This document shows, piece after piece, positions 22,752 through 32,424 of a DNA stretch of 64,000 nt. Below the pieces are notes generated by a model. It saw nothing but the letters and a program-made list of their open reading frames with translations, had not been told where the DNA came from and did no database searches. Position 1 is the first letter of the stretch; every line of letters starts with the position of its first letter. Both the position numbers and the translations under genes were made by a program. Origin of the DNA: Curtobacterium flaccumfaciens (lineage in GTDB: Bacteria; Actinomycetota; Actinomycetes; Actinomycetales; Microbacteriaceae); assembly GCF_004361695.1 (NCBI RefSeq), contig NZ_SNVW01000005.1, positions 62,001 to 126,000 of the forward strand, written 5' to 3'.

Positions 22752-25700
22752 ATGACGGACGCAGAACTCGAGTCGATCGGCATCGCGATGATCCGCATGC
22801 CGTTCTGGTCAACACGGCGGCTGGAGGCCCTGTCCGGCTTCGATCGACCCGACGAGGTCGTGCCGGTCCTGTGGGAGGATCCCGACTTCCGCCGGGCCGT
22901 GCGCATCAGCAGCCCGAGACTCGCCGCGGACGCGGACTGGGCGACGTCGACCGCCGCGGTACCCGGCAAGCGGCTCCGCGGGGTCGGTCTCGCGCTCCTC
23001 CGGTACGCGATCCGGATGTCGAGCCGACCGACACCGTTCGGCGCCTTCGCGGCCGTGGGCACCGTCCCCACCGAGACCGGCTCCGACGACGCCGTGACGA
23101 CCGTCCACTCCACCGGGTTCCGGAGCCGGCACCGGATCGGCTCCGGCGCGGCACAGGGCGCCGTCCTCGCGACCGAGCGCGAGGCGCTGGAGGAGCTCGA
23201 GGTCATGATCAACCCGACGGTCCACCGCAGGTCCGACCGTCTGGAACTCCTCGTCAACGCGGCACAGGACCGGGAGACAGCGCACGACCTCCTCTCGGTG
23301 CGCTGGACGCCCGCGGTCGAGAAGACACTCGAACTCGCTGCCGGGCCGATCCGAGCAGACGCCCTCATCCGCGCACTCGTCGGCGACGGGGACGGGGAGA
23401 TCCGCACTCGCGTCGAGTCGTTCGTCCGCACGCTCCTCGGGCGCGGCTTCCTCGTCTCGAGCGCCCGTGCGTCGTTGACCGACAGCGGCGCAGTGGAACG
23501 CGTCGCCCCCCTGGAACCGACCGGCGACCTGCGACGGACGGTGGATGCACTGGACCGCGGAGAACTCGACGACGCCGCGCTCGAGGACGTCTTCCGCTCG
23601 CTCCGGCCCTTCGTCGACTCGGAGACGCAGGAGATGCTCCAGGTCGACGTCGCCGCAGCCACCGAGGGAGTCGTGTCCGGCCGCCTCGTCGACCGGATCA
23701 CCGCGGCGGCGACGGCGCTCACCCTCCTCTCGCCCGCACCGGGCCGATCGCCGGAGCTGCGCGACTACGCCTTCGCGTTCCAGGAGCGGTACGGCCGGCG
23801 GGAGGTCCCCGTCACCGAGCTCCTCGACGAACTCGTCGGTCTCGGATTCCCGCACGGGTACCCGGGCTCGAACCGACCCGCGCCGCCCCGGTTCGACGAG
23901 CGGTGGGAGGCCGACCTCGCGATCCTCCGGCGTCGGCTGACCACCCGCGCCGAGGTCGTCGACGGCATCCCGCACAGCGAACTCCTCGACGCGGACCTGA
24001 CGCCGTTCCGCACGCGCGGCGACCGGCCGCCGGCGTCGCTCGACGTGTTCGCACTGATCGGGGGCACCGACGACCCGGACGGTGCGACGATCGCGCCGGT
24101 CGGGGCAACCACCCCGGCGGGCGCTGCGTTCGGTCGCTTCGACGCGATCCTCGACGACGTCACCGCGGTGCTCCACGGCGGCAGCGAGCTCGAGCTCGCC
24201 GCGCAGACCGACACCCGGTTCTGCCACGTCGACTACCTCAACCCACGGCCCCACATGAACAACGTTGCGTTCGCGCCACAGCAGTTCGACACGGTCATCC
24301 CACTGACGAGCACCGCCCACGCGGGCACCCCCGGCGCACTCCCGCTCGCCGACGTCCTGGTCGGCTGGGCCGACGGCTTCCACCTCCGGAGTGCGAGCAC
24401 CGGCGCGCGGATCATCGTGCGGAACCCGAACATCCTCAACCGCGTCACGCAGCCGGGGCTCGTCCGGTTCCTGCTCGACGTCTCGGACGACGGCACGGCG
24501 AAGCCGGGCTGGGCCTGGGGTGCGCACGAGGAGCACGTCGACGTGCTCCCACGCATCGTCCACAACGGCATCACGATCGCTCCCGCACAGTGGCGGCTGC
24601 CGGAGACGGCCGGGGACCGCGACGAATCCGTGGCCGCGCTCCGCACGTGGCGGACGAAGCACGGCGTCCCGCGCCGGGTGTACGTCGGTGTCTACGACAA
24701 CCGGCTGCTCGTCGACCTCGAGGACGATCTCCAGACAGAGGTGCTCCTCCGCGAGCACCGGGCAGGCGCCGCCTGGGTGCAGGAGGGTCCGGAGACGCTC
24801 GACTCCCCCACCGTCACCGGACCGGACGGGCAGCCGCGGCTCGCCGAGATCGTCCTGCCGTTGCGGCGCCGGACGGTCGAGCCGCACCCACCGCTGCCGC
24901 CCCGACGCGGATCGGTCGGCACGTCCGTCCCGCAGCCGTCGCCCGGAGCCGACCCACTCGCGGCGAGCGCGGCGCGCGGCCTGCGCGAACGATGCGCACC
25001 GGGCGTCGAGTGGTGGTCGTTCCGGATCGCCGGACGACGGAAGGACCAGGACGACGTCCTGCGCGCCATGACCGCGGCCGCGACGACGGCCGGTGCCGAC
25101 TTCTTCTTCGTGCGCTACAGCGATCCCGAGGACCACGTCCGGTTCCGCGTCCGTGCCACGACGGCACCGGGTCCGGTGTTCGCGTGCGCCGGTGACCTCC
25201 TGTCGTCCGGTCGGGTGTCGGACGTCTCACTCCGGTCCTACGACCGCGAGGTCGAGCGGTACGGCGGCAGGGCGGTCTTCCCGAGGTGCGAGACGTTGTT
25301 CTGCCGGACGTCGCTGGCCACCGTCGGGCTCCTCGCGGCGCTGCCCGGCGAGCACGACGAGGACGGCGACCGCACGACGGCCGGGGCGTTCGTGGTCGAC
25401 GCCTTCCTGCAGGGTCTCGGTGTCGGCGCCGAACGGTCCAGCGGTCTCCTGCAGGGCATGGCGGCCGGGTACGCGATGGAGTTCGCCGAGGAGGGTCCGG
25501 CCCTCCGCCGTGCGGTGCAGCGTGCGCGTCCCCTCCGGCGACCGGCGCTGGCCGCACTCATGGCATCGCGGGAGTCCGGCGCTCCGGGGGCGCTCGTGTC
25601 GGGGCCGCTCGTGACGGGGGCGACCGCCCTCGCCGCAGCAGCCGTCCACGACGGACCCGCGATCGTCGACGACGTGTTCGCCGCCGGTGACGACACGGCG

Positions 25701-25847
25701 TTCGGGGTGCTGAGCAGCCTCGTGCACATGCAGGCGAACCGACTCGGGTTCACCCGCCAAGAGGAGTACCAGATCGTGCTCGTCCTGCTGGACGGGCTCG
25801 CTGCGCGGAAGCACCGCGCGGCAACGGAGCAAGGGGGAGTTCGATGA
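22752..25847 (+). CDS. lanB: Full-length class I lanthipeptide dehydratase (LanB)
   Basis: A 1031-aa glutamyl-tRNA-dependent dehydratase that converts core Ser/Thr to Dha/Dhb. The glutamylation domain shows RMSSRPTPFGAFAAVG with R88, R92 and T94, matching NisB R83, R87 and T89. NPRPHMNNVAFAPQQFD appears later in that domain. The C-terminal elimination domain (from about residue 750) has WWSFRIAGR, FFFVRYSDPEDHVRFRVRAT, YDREVERYGG and LVHMQANRLGF with H992, the equivalent of NisB H961. Both halves are intact in one chain. ATG 22752 fits the predicted leaderless promoter; an in-frame GTG at 22725 is less likely. The stop overlaps the lanC start. Confidence 0.93.
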   Translation: MTDAELESIGIAMIRMPFWSTRRLEALSGFDRPDEVVPVLWEDPDFRRAVRISSPRLAADADWATSTAAVPGKRLRGVGLALLRYAIRMSSRPTPFGAFAAVGTVPTETGSDDAVTTVHSTGFRSRHRIGSGAAQGAVLATEREALEELEVMINPTVHRRSDRLELLVNAAQDRETAHDLLSVRWTPAVEKTLELAAGPIRADALIRALVGDGDGEIRTRVESFVRTLLGRGFLVSSARASLTDSGAVERVAPLEPTGDLRRTVDALDRGELDDAALEDVFRSLRPFVDSETQEMLQVDVAAATEGVVSGRLVDRITAAATALTLLSPAPGRSPELRDYAFAFQERYGRREVPVTELLDELVGLGFPHGYPGSNRPAPPRFDERWEADLAILRRRLTTRAEVVDGIPHSELLDADLTPFRTRGDRPPASLDVFALIGGTDDPDGATIAPVGATTPAGAAFGRFDAILDDVTAVLHGGSELELAAQTDTRFCHVDYLNPRPHMNNVAFAPQQFDTVIPLTSTAHAGTPGALPLADVLVGWADGFHLRSASTGARIIVRNPNILNRVTQPGLVRFLLDVSDDGTAKPGWAWGAHEEHVDVLPRIVHNGITIAPAQWRLPETAGDRDESVAALRTWRTKHGVPRRVYVGVYDNRLLVDLEDDLQTEVLLREHRAGAAWVQEGPETLDSPTVTGPDGQPRLAEIVLPLRRRTVEPHPPLPPRRGSVGTSVPQPSPGADPLAASAARGLRERCAPGVEWWSFRIAGRRKDQDDVLRAMTAAATTAGADFFFVRYSDPEDHVRFRVRATTAPGPVFACAGDLLSSGRVSDVSLRSYDREVERYGGRAVFPRCETLFCRTSLATVGLLAALPGEHDEDGDRTTAGAFVVDAFLQGLGVGAERSSGLLQGMAAGYAMEFAEEGPALRRAVQRARPLRRPALAALMASRESGAPGALVSGPLVTGATALAAAAVHDGPAIVDDVFAAGDDTAFGVLSSLVHMQANRLGFTRQEEYQIVLVLLDGLAARKHRAATEQGGVR

Positions 25848-27154
25848 CCGACACAGCCGGGCTGCGGACGGCAGCCGTCCGCGACGCGCAGAGCATCGCC
25901 TGGGACACCGTCGCGCGGATCAGGGACGACGCGGAACGGGCGTCCCGACCGACGCCCGACGAGTTCACCGGACGGGTCGAGCCACGATGGCACCCGCTCA
26001 GCATCGACCAGGGCGACCTCGGCCTGGCGTTCATGTACGCGACCGCCGATCGGGTCGACCCGGATGCGGGATGGGACTCGAGCGCGCACCAGCACCTCTC
26101 GGCGGTCGGAGCGTCGTTCGGCTCGGTCGGACCGATCGGGCCGGGCGTCTTCGGCACCGGCGCGGTCCTCCTCGCGTTCCGGGCCCTCAGCCGAGGCGGT
26201 GCGCGGTACCAGCGCGCCGAAGCAGAGGCGGAGCGGGTGCTCCGGGAACGCCTCCGCTCGCTCCTGCGGTCGAGTCCGCTCCGTGGCGGCCTCCCGACGG
26301 CGGCGTTCGACGTGGCATCGGGCGTGGCCGGCGCACTCATGACCGGACTCACGACGGCCGGCTCCGACCCGAGCGCGCACCAGATGGTCGCCGAAGCCGC
26401 GGCCGCCCTCTCGATCTGGGCCCGACAGGCGGCGCCGGAGGGGCTCTGGACACCGCAGACCGGGGTGACCGACTTCGATCGGGCGCACCGCCCGGAGGCC
26501 GCGAGCGGCTACATCGACCTCGGGTACGCCCACGGTGTCCCCGGCGTGCTCGCGGCGCTCGGCGGGGCTCGTCGTGCCGGGATCGCGGTCGACGGACTCG
26601 ACGACGCCGTCGATCGCCTGCGGGCGGAGCTCACGGCCGACCTGATCGACACGAGATGGGGTGCCGACGTCCCGTACCGACGCACGGCCGCGGTCTACGG
26701 CGAGTACCTGCCGGCCAGGACCGCGTGGTGTTACGGGGGCCCGGGCGTCGCCCTCGCCCTCGCCGTGAGCGCACGTGACGCCGGTGAACTGGGGGTGTCG
26801 GAGAAGCTGTGGCGCAGCAGCGTGGACCGGCCCCGCGCGGCGCGGAACACTGCCGCCGCCGGCATCTGCCACGGCACGGCCGGGCTGCTGCTGGTCGGCC
26901 GTGCCCTCCGCCGCGCCGGCCTCGAGGTGCCGGACTCCGATCTCGACCGACTCGTGGGCGAGATCATCGACGATCACGACGACGGAAGCCGGTACGGGTT
27001 CCGAGACCTCGACCACCACGGCGTCGCGTTCGACTCGGCAGGCTTCCTGCAGGGTGCAGCCGGCGTCGCGGCGGCCCTGCTGTCGATCACGGCGGAGGCC
27101 CCGTCGCCCGCGGAGACCGTCTTCACGGGGGTGGCCGATGTTCGAGCTCGCTGA
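25844..27154 (+). CDS. lanC: Lanthionine cyclase (LanC)
   Basis: A 436-aa zinc enzyme that adds Cys thiols to dehydrated residues to form lanthionine and methyllanthionine rings. The zinc ligands are Cys296 in AWCYGGPG and Cys342-His343 in GICHGTAGLLL. The conserved YAHGVPGVLAAL with His230 (like NisC His212) is also present. The seven-fold repeat pattern GxxG/GAAG is visible across the chain. ATG 25844 overlaps the lanB stop, and the gene overlaps the following ABC ATPase by 17 nt, giving a lanB-lanC-ABC operon. Confidence 0.93.
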   Translation: MTDTAGLRTAAVRDAQSIAWDTVARIRDDAERASRPTPDEFTGRVEPRWHPLSIDQGDLGLAFMYATADRVDPDAGWDSSAHQHLSAVGASFGSVGPIGPGVFGTGAVLLAFRALSRGGARYQRAEAEAERVLRERLRSLLRSSPLRGGLPTAAFDVASGVAGALMTGLTTAGSDPSAHQMVAEAAAALSIWARQAAPEGLWTPQTGVTDFDRAHRPEAASGYIDLGYAHGVPGVLAALGGARRAGIAVDGLDDAVDRLRAELTADLIDTRWGADVPYRRTAAVYGEYLPARTAWCYGGPGVALALAVSARDAGELGVSEKLWRSSVDRPRAARNTAAAGICHGTAGLLLVGRALRRAGLEVPDSDLDRLVGEIIDDHDDGSRYGFRDLDHHGVAFDSAGFLQGAAGVAAALLSITAEAPSPAETVFTGVADVRAR

Positions 27155-28025
27155 CGTCGCCGTCCGGTACCCCGGGGCGCCGGCCGATGTCTTCTCCGGT
27201 GTCGACCTGGCGCTCCCGGACGGCACCCTCATGGTGCTCGTGGGGCCGAACGGAGCGGGCAAGACGACGCTGCTCCGCGCCATGTGCGGCCTGATCCGCC
27301 CGACGAGCGGACGTATCGAGATCGACGGGTGCGACGTGGTGGCGCACCCCGACCGGGCTCAGCGCAGCTTCGGTGTGTCGCTCTACCCCGAGCGCAGCTT
27401 CTACTTCCGCCTGACGGCGCGGCAGAACCTCCGCTACTTCGCGGCACTCCGCGGGCTCGGTCGTCGCGACGCGATCGCCGAGGTGGACCGCGTGCTCGCC
27501 GTCGCCGGACTCGAGGAACACACGGAGCTGCCGTTCATGCGACTGTCGCTCGGACTCCGGAAGCGGCTCGGCTTCGCACGGGCGCTCCTCGGCACGCCGA
27601 GCACGCTCCTCCTCGACGAGCCACTCGCGAACCTCGATTCCGCGAGCGCCACCGCCGTCGTGGAGCACCTCGCCTCGCTCCGGGATGCGGGCCACCGGGT
27701 GGTCCTGTCGACGCACGAGGCGAGCGGCGTCGCGTCCCTGGTCGACATCGTCGGACAGCTCCGCGACGGGCGCCTCACGACGACCGACGAACGCACCGCG
27801 CTCGTCCTCGGCAAGACGGTGATGGTCGAGACCGAACCGGCACCGGACCCCGGAGTGCTCGTGCCCGGCTGGGCGACCACCTCGTACGGGTTCTCCCGGA
27901 TGGTCGGCGCGGACGAGGACATCACGCCGCTCCTCACCACGCTCGGCGCGGCCGGCTTCCGCGCGGTCCGCATCGGCACCCGCCAAGAGGCCTCCGTGCT
28001 CCCCGTCTCGGAGGTCCTCGTATGA
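27138..28025 (+). CDS. ABC transporter ATPase of the lanthipeptide operon
   Basis: A 295-aa ATPase. Walker A is VLVGPNGAGKTTLLRAMCGL, the signature is RLSLGLRKRLGFARAL, and Walker B is TLLLDEPLANLDSASA. A C-terminal extension of about 70 residues resembles the regulatory tail of BcrA-type ATPases. It starts inside the lanC 3' end and its stop overlaps the permease ATG. In context it either exports the modified peptide or provides immunity. It has no C39 peptidase domain, so it cannot remove the leader itself. Confidence 0.88.
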   Translation: MFELADVAVRYPGAPADVFSGVDLALPDGTLMVLVGPNGAGKTTLLRAMCGLIRPTSGRIEIDGCDVVAHPDRAQRSFGVSLYPERSFYFRLTARQNLRYFAALRGLGRRDAIAEVDRVLAVAGLEEHTELPFMRLSLGLRKRLGFARALLGTPSTLLLDEPLANLDSASATAVVEHLASLRDAGHRVVLSTHEASGVASLVDIVGQLRDGRLTTTDERTALVLGKTVMVETEPAPDPGVLVPGWATTSYGFSRMVGADEDITPLLTTLGAAGFRAVRIGTRQEASVLPVSEVLV

Positions 28026-28834
28026 CGGCCCTCGAGCAGCTGCGGATGGTGCTGGTGCGGTCCGTCTGGGAACGTCGGACCTACCGGACCGCGATGCTGC
28101 TGGGCGTGGTGACCGCCGTCATCGGCTGCCTCCAGTTCGCGATCATGGGCAAGTTCCTGCAAGCGGGCAACTCGTTCCCCGGGCTGCAGGCCTACGGCGG
28201 GGACATCCTCTCGTTCCTGCTCACCGGATCGATCTTCACCGGCTTCGTGAACATCTCGCTCGGCACGTTCTCACGGTTCGTCCAGAACGAGCAGCGGTCC
28301 GGGACGCTGGAGTCGCTGGTGGTGTCGAACGTCTCGCTGCTGCGCCTGATGATCTACCACGGCGTCGTCGGCATGGTCGGCACGGTCGTCAGCTCAGCGG
28401 TGATGCTCGTCGCGTTCGGGTTCGTCTTCCACGTTCCCTTCGACATCGACGTCTGGGCGTCCGCGCTCGTCCTCGTGGTCCTCGTGCTGACGATGGGCAG
28501 TCTCGGCCTCGCGGGGTGCGGCGTCCTGCTCGTCACGAAGCGCGGCGACCCGATCACGTGGGTCCTCACGACGCTGACGGTCCTCATGTCCGGGGTGCTC
28601 TACCCGACGTCGGTCCTGCCGCCCTGGATGTCCGCGACCGCGCAGTGGCTCCCGACGACCCGTGCTCTCGATGCGATGCGCCTGACGCTCGGTTCGCACG
28701 GCGGCGTCTCGGCGGTCGCCCCGGACCTGCTCGTCCTGGCGGTGTGGTGCCTCGTCGCGATGCCGGTCGGCGTGTGGACGTTCCGGACCGGGCTCCGACG
28801 AGCGCGCCGAGCGGGGTCGCTCGCCGAGTTCTGA
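28022..28834 (+). CDS. ABC-2-type permease of the lanthipeptide operon
   Basis: A 270-aa permease with six membrane helices: AMLLGVVTAVIGCLQFAIMG, LLTGSIFTGFVNISLG, GMVGTVVSSAVMLVAFGFVF, ASALVLVVLVLTMGSLGLAG, TTLTVLMSGVLYPTSVLP and LLVLAVWCLVAMPVGVW. The motif GTLESLVVSNVSLL between helices 2 and 3 is typical of ABC-2 exporters. The ATG overlaps the ATPase stop. It is the last gene of the lanB operon; after it a convergent LacI gene begins. Confidence 0.85.
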   Translation: MTALEQLRMVLVRSVWERRTYRTAMLLGVVTAVIGCLQFAIMGKFLQAGNSFPGLQAYGGDILSFLLTGSIFTGFVNISLGTFSRFVQNEQRSGTLESLVVSNVSLLRLMIYHGVVGMVGTVVSSAVMLVAFGFVFHVPFDIDVWASALVLVVLVLTMGSLGLAGCGVLLVTKRGDPITWVLTTLTVLMSGVLYPTSVLPPWMSATAQWLPTTRALDAMRLTLGSHGGVSAVAPDLLVLAVWCLVAMPVGVWTFRTGLRRARRAGSLAEF

Positions 28835-28886
28835 GCCGCCGCGTCGACCCCGGCGACGGAGCGCGACCGGTCCCGACTCGCTCGAC

Positions 28887-30026
28887 TCACGGACGAGGGT
28901 CGCGCACCGGCCCGGTGGTGTCCCCGATCCGCAGCTCGGACCGGAACGCCGCCGGCACGGGCTCGTCCCCCTCGAGCATCGCGAGCGCGGCACGAGCGGC
29001 AGCGCGGCCCTTCTGCGCGAACGGCTGCACGAGGGTGGTGAGGTGCCGGATCGGCGTGCGGTGCAACAGGCTGTCGTCCACCGTGATGCCGTCGAAGCCC
29101 ACGACGCTGACGTCCTCCGGCACCCGGAGCCCGGCGTCGAGTGCGGCCGAGATCACCCCGACGGCGAGCAGGTCGCTCTGCGCCACGACGGCGGTCGGGA
29201 CCGTCGACCCGGGGGCGAACAGGGCGTCGCCGGCGATCCGTCCTTCTTCCACTGAACTGCCCGCGGTCTCGATCGCGACGGCGTCCGGGTAGACCCCGCG
29301 CACGCCGCGCAGGCGTTCGAGGGTCGTGTGGGCGACGCCAGCGGCCTCGCGCGCAGCGTCGACCGGGCCCCGACGCCGAGCGGCGTCGAGCGGCAGCGCG
29401 ACGATCGTGACCGAGGTGTGCCCGAGGTCGCGCAGGTACGCGGCGGCCCGGCGCGAGGCCTCGCGGTTGTCGAGGTGGATCGGCACGGCGCCCTCGATCT
29501 CGTCCGCCTCGATCGCGACGACGGGGATCTGCCGGCGGCGGAGGACGGCGACGGCGGGGTCGATCCGGACGTTGCACCCGACGAGCACGACGGCGTCCAT
29601 CGGGGCGTCGACGATCGGACCGGCGCCCTGCTCGTCGTCGAGCGGGCTCCGGACGAGCAGCAGCGAGGCACCGGCGGCTCCGGCGACCTCGGCGATGCCG
29701 TCGAGCGTGAGGACGTTGACCGGGTCGCGGAAGGCGTCGCTCAGGCGTTCGTCCATGACGACCCCGATCACCCCGGATCGACCGCGGCGCAACGAGCGGG
29801 CGCGGGGGTCGGGGCCGCCGTACCCGAGCTCGGCGGCTGCGGCGAGCACGCGGGCCTTGGCGTCCTCGGACACCGGGCCGCTGCCGCTGAACGCGAGCGA
29901 GGCGGTCGACGGGGCGACCCCGGCGGCACGTGCGACGGCGGCGAGGGTCGGGCGCGACCGACGTGCGACGCCGTCACGGGCTGCTTCCGTCCGCGACGCG
30001 CCGGGTCCTGTTGCCGGTTCGTCCAT
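28887..30026 (-). CDS. LacI-family transcriptional regulator
   Basis: A 379-aa regulator. The N-terminal HTH is TLAAVARAAGVAPSTASLAFSG with the hinge LAAAAELGYG. A periplasmic-binding-like effector domain follows (GVIGVVMDERLSD, VVLVGCNVRIDPAV and the C-terminal VVGFDGI). The N-terminal 25 residues are an unusual polar extension. It is divergent from an MFS gene; a perfect palindrome lies between them at 30052, which is probably its operator. A sugar or nucleoside effector is usual for the family, but none is identifiable. Confidence 0.9.
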   Translation of the reverse strand: MDEPATGPGASRTEAARDGVARRSRPTLAAVARAAGVAPSTASLAFSGSGPVSEDAKARVLAAAAELGYGGPDPRARSLRRGRSGVIGVVMDERLSDAFRDPVNVLTLDGIAEVAGAAGASLLLVRSPLDDEQGAGPIVDAPMDAVVLVGCNVRIDPAVAVLRRRQIPVVAIEADEIEGAVPIHLDNREASRRAAAYLRDLGHTSVTIVALPLDAARRRGPVDAAREAAGVAHTTLERLRGVRGVYPDAVAIETAGSSVEEGRIAGDALFAPGSTVPTAVVAQSDLLAVGVISAALDAGLRVPEDVSVVGFDGITVDDSLLHRTPIRHLTTLVQPFAQKGRAAARAALAMLEGDEPVPAAFRSELRIGDTTGPVRDPRP

Positions 30027-30051
30027 CGCCCGTTAGCGTAGCCGGAACCAG

Positions 30052-30071
30052 CGGTCGAATCGATTCGACCG
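30052..30071. promoter_or_regulatory. Perfect 20-bp palindrome, probable LacI-family operator
   Basis: CGGTCGAATCGATTCGACCG is fully self-complementary with a central CpG, the layout of LacI-family operators. It lies 25 bp upstream of the lacI-type start and about 150 bp upstream of the divergent MFS start, so it could control both. Confidence 0.8.
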
Positions 30072-30080
30072 AAGCGCGAC

Positions 30081-30180
30081 ACGCACAGCACGACCCGCGC
30101 AGCACGACCCGCGCAGCAGCACGCACAGCACGACACTCACAGCACGACCCGCGCAGCGGCACGCACAGCACGACACCAGC
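30081..30180 (+). repeat. 40-bp tandem repeat, about 2.4 copies
   Basis: ACGCACAGCACGAC recurs at 30081, 30121 and 30161, a strict 40-bp period. The first two units are almost identical. Each also contains an internal AGCACGACCCGCGCAG, so there is a shorter sub-repeat. The third copy decays after about 18 bp. It fills the space between the LacI-type operator and the MFS gene and may lie in that gene's 5' untranslated region. Confidence 0.8.
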
Positions 30181-30222
30181 ACCACCCCGCCACGACCAGC
30201 ACCGAAGCACGATGGGACCACC

Positions 30223-31605
30223 ATGACGACGACGTCCGCCCGCACCACCCCGACGACACGGGCCTGGATCATCGCGGTGTTCGTCGTGTTCACCCTGTCC
30301 GGGCTCGACATCGCCACGTGGCTCGGCCGGATCCCGAGCGTCCGCGACGCCCTCGGCGCGAGCACGTTCGAGATGGGCCTGCTCGTGCTCGGCATGGCGG
30401 TCGGCTCGATCGGGGGCCTGACCTTCGCGGGGCACATCGTCTCGAAGCTCGGCGCCCGTCGTGGCGTGCAGGTCGCCGCAGCCTGCCTGGCGCTCGGCAT
30501 GGTGTTCGCCGGGATCGCGGTGACGCTCGGGTGGGGCTTCGCCGCGATCTGGATCGCCCTCATCGCGTTCGGGTTCGGCAACGGCCTGTGCGACGTGTCG
30601 ATGAACGTCTCCGGTGCTGCGGCCGAGAAGGCCGGCGGGCGCACGATCATGCCCCTGTTCCACGCCGCGTTCAGCCTCGGCACGCTCGCGGGCGCCGGCC
30701 TCGGGGCCCTGGCCGAAGCCCTCGAGATCCCGGTCGCGTGGCACTTCATCGTCCTCGTGCTCGTCACCAGCGCCGCGATGCTCGTGGCGGTCCGCGCTTT
30801 CCAGGACGAGCACCGGTTCGCCGACGCCGAGCACGTCGCCACGGAGACCAGCCCGGTGCCGACGCAGGTCACCCGCTGGCAGGTGTGGGCGCAGCCGTCC
30901 ACGATCCTCATCGGCGTGATCGTGCTCGGCATGGCACTGGCCGAGGGATCAGCGAACGACTGGCTCCCGCTGGCGATGATCGACGGCCACGGGCTCGACA
31001 ACGCCGCCGGCGCCGCGGTGCTCACCGTCTTCCTGGCGGCGATGACCGTCGGCCGCGTCGCGGGCAGCCCGCTCATCGACCGGTTCGGTCGTGTGCCGAT
31101 CCTGCGGATCAGCGCCGCCGTCGCGGTGGTCGGCCTCGGCATGCTCATCTTCATCGACAACGTGCCGCTCGCGATCGTGGGCGTCGTGCTCTGGGGTCTC
31201 GGCGCCAGCCTCGGGTTCCCGATGGGGATGTCCGCCGCGGCCGACGACCCGCGGACCGCCGCACTCAAGGTCAGCGCCGTCGCGACGATCGGCTACGTCG
31301 CGTTCCTCGCCGGGCCGCCGATCATCGGGTTCCTGGGCGAGCACGTCGGACTCCTCGGTGCGCTGCTCGTGGTGTTCGTCTTCATCATCGCGGCCGGACT
31401 GGCGTCGGGAGCCGCCCGCGAGACCGGCGCCGCCGCCAGGCCGACCCGTCGCGGTCGCGACGCGGACGGCGGGGCCGGACCGCGCCTCCAGGCCGACGGC
31501 GCAGACCGGACCGACGCGACCGACCGGTCCCACGGGACGGAGGAGACCGACAGCGCCGACCGTGCAGACCGGCCCACGTCCGACCGCGCCGCCGACCGCA
31601 GGTAG
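30223..31605 (+). CDS. MFS transporter with long disordered C-terminal tail
   Basis: A 460-aa, 12-helix major facilitator protein. Key regions are [59 protein letters not shown] and [17 protein letters not shown]. The last 70 residues are a hydrophilic Asp/Arg/Thr-rich tail ([20 protein letters not shown]). It resembles fucose-permease-like/bacterial MFS exporters. It shares these signatures with the MFS at 38566, so the two are paralogues. Control by the divergent LacI protein is likely from the palindrome. The substrate is unknown. Confidence 0.87.
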   Translation: MTTTSARTTPTTRAWIIAVFVVFTLSGLDIATWLGRIPSVRDALGASTFEMGLLVLGMAVGSIGGLTFAGHIVSKLGARRGVQVAAACLALGMVFAGIAVTLGWGFAAIWIALIAFGFGNGLCDVSMNVSGAAAEKAGGRTIMPLFHAAFSLGTLAGAGLGALAEALEIPVAWHFIVLVLVTSAAMLVAVRAFQDEHRFADAEHVATETSPVPTQVTRWQVWAQPSTILIGVIVLGMALAEGSANDWLPLAMIDGHGLDNAAGAAVLTVFLAAMTVGRVAGSPLIDRFGRVPILRISAAVAVVGLGMLIFIDNVPLAIVGVVLWGLGASLGFPMGMSAAADDPRTAALKVSAVATIGYVAFLAGPPIIGFLGEHVGLLGALLVVFVFIIAAGLASGAARETGAAARPTRRGRDADGGAGPRLQADGADRTDATDRSHGTEETDSADRADRPTSDRAADRR

Positions 31606-31615
31606 GCTTCCCGGC

Positions 31616-32311
31616 GTGCGTCTCGTCATCGCCCGCTGCTCCGTCGACTACGCCGGTCGGCTGTCGGCCCATCTGCCGCTCGCCACCCGTCTGCTCATGC
31701 TGAAGGCCGACGGCTCGCTGCTCGTGCACTCCGACGGCGGCAGCTACAAGCCGCTCAACTGGATGAGCCCGCCGTGCTCGATCGAGATCACCGAGCCGGA
31801 CGACGAGCAGTCGAGCGCCGGCATCACGCAGGTGTGGACGGTCACGCAGAAGAAGACGCAGGACAAGCTCATCGTGTCCCTGTACGAGGTCGTCTCCGAC
31901 GAGACCCACGACCTCGGCGTCGACCCGGGCCTGGTGAAGGACGGGGTCGAGGCGCACCTGCAGCAGCTCCTGGCCGAGCAGATCGAGCTCCTCGGCGACG
32001 GGCACACCCTGGTCCGCCGCGAGTACATGACGGCCATCGGTCCGGTCGACATCCTCGCGCGGGACGAGGCCGGGGCGAGCGTCGCGGTCGAGATGAAGCG
32101 CAACGCCAACATCGACGCGGTCGAGCAGCTGACGCGGTACCTCGAGCTGATGAACCGCGACCCCCTGCTCCGTCCGGTGCAGGGCGTGCTGGCGGCGCAG
32201 ACGGTCGCGCCGCAGGCGCGCACCCTCGCCGAGGACCGCGGCATCCGCGTCCTGGTGCTCGACTACGACGCGATGCGCGGCATCGAGGGCGGCCACACCC
32301 GCCTGTTCTGA
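31616..32311 (+). CDS. nucS: Mismatch-specific endonuclease NucS
   Basis: A 231-aa nuclease that makes double-strand breaks at mismatches. It provides the non-canonical mismatch repair of actinobacteria that lack MutS/MutL. The N-terminus [21 protein letters not shown] and the mid-region [13 protein letters not shown] are diagnostic of the DNA-binding half. The RecB-like catalytic motif is [23 protein letters not shown] (D, E and K residues). A GTG start at 31616 gives the normal length. It stands alone between the MFS and HAD genes. Confidence 0.95.
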   Translation: MRLVIARCSVDYAGRLSAHLPLATRLLMLKADGSLLVHSDGGSYKPLNWMSPPCSIEITEPDDEQSSAGITQVWTVTQKKTQDKLIVSLYEVVSDETHDLGVDPGLVKDGVEAHLQQLLAEQIELLGDGHTLVRREYMTAIGPVDILARDEAGASVAVEMKRNANIDAVEQLTRYLELMNRDPLLRPVQGVLAAQTVAPQARTLAEDRGIRVLVLDYDAMRGIEGGHTRLF

Positions 32312-32361
32312 GCAGCAGGCTCGGGTGCAGCACCGACTGCCCCGCCGGTTCCGAGGGCGGG

Positions 32362-32373
32362 CCTGGAGGCGCG
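32362..32373 (+). repeat. Half copy of the CTGGAGGCGCG repeat
   Basis: CCTGGAGGCGCG lies between nucS and the HAD gene. It matches one arm of the hairpins at 38520 and 46864, but a complementary arm is not present nearby. Confidence 0.6.
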
Positions 32374-32424
32374 GGTCGACTCCGCCACGTCGGCACGCCA
32401 CCGCGCAGATAGGGTGGGGAGGAC

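Noticed and set aside
30081-30180. CRISPR-like array
   Set aside because: The 40-bp units are contiguous and nearly identical with no unique spacers, and no cas genes are present.
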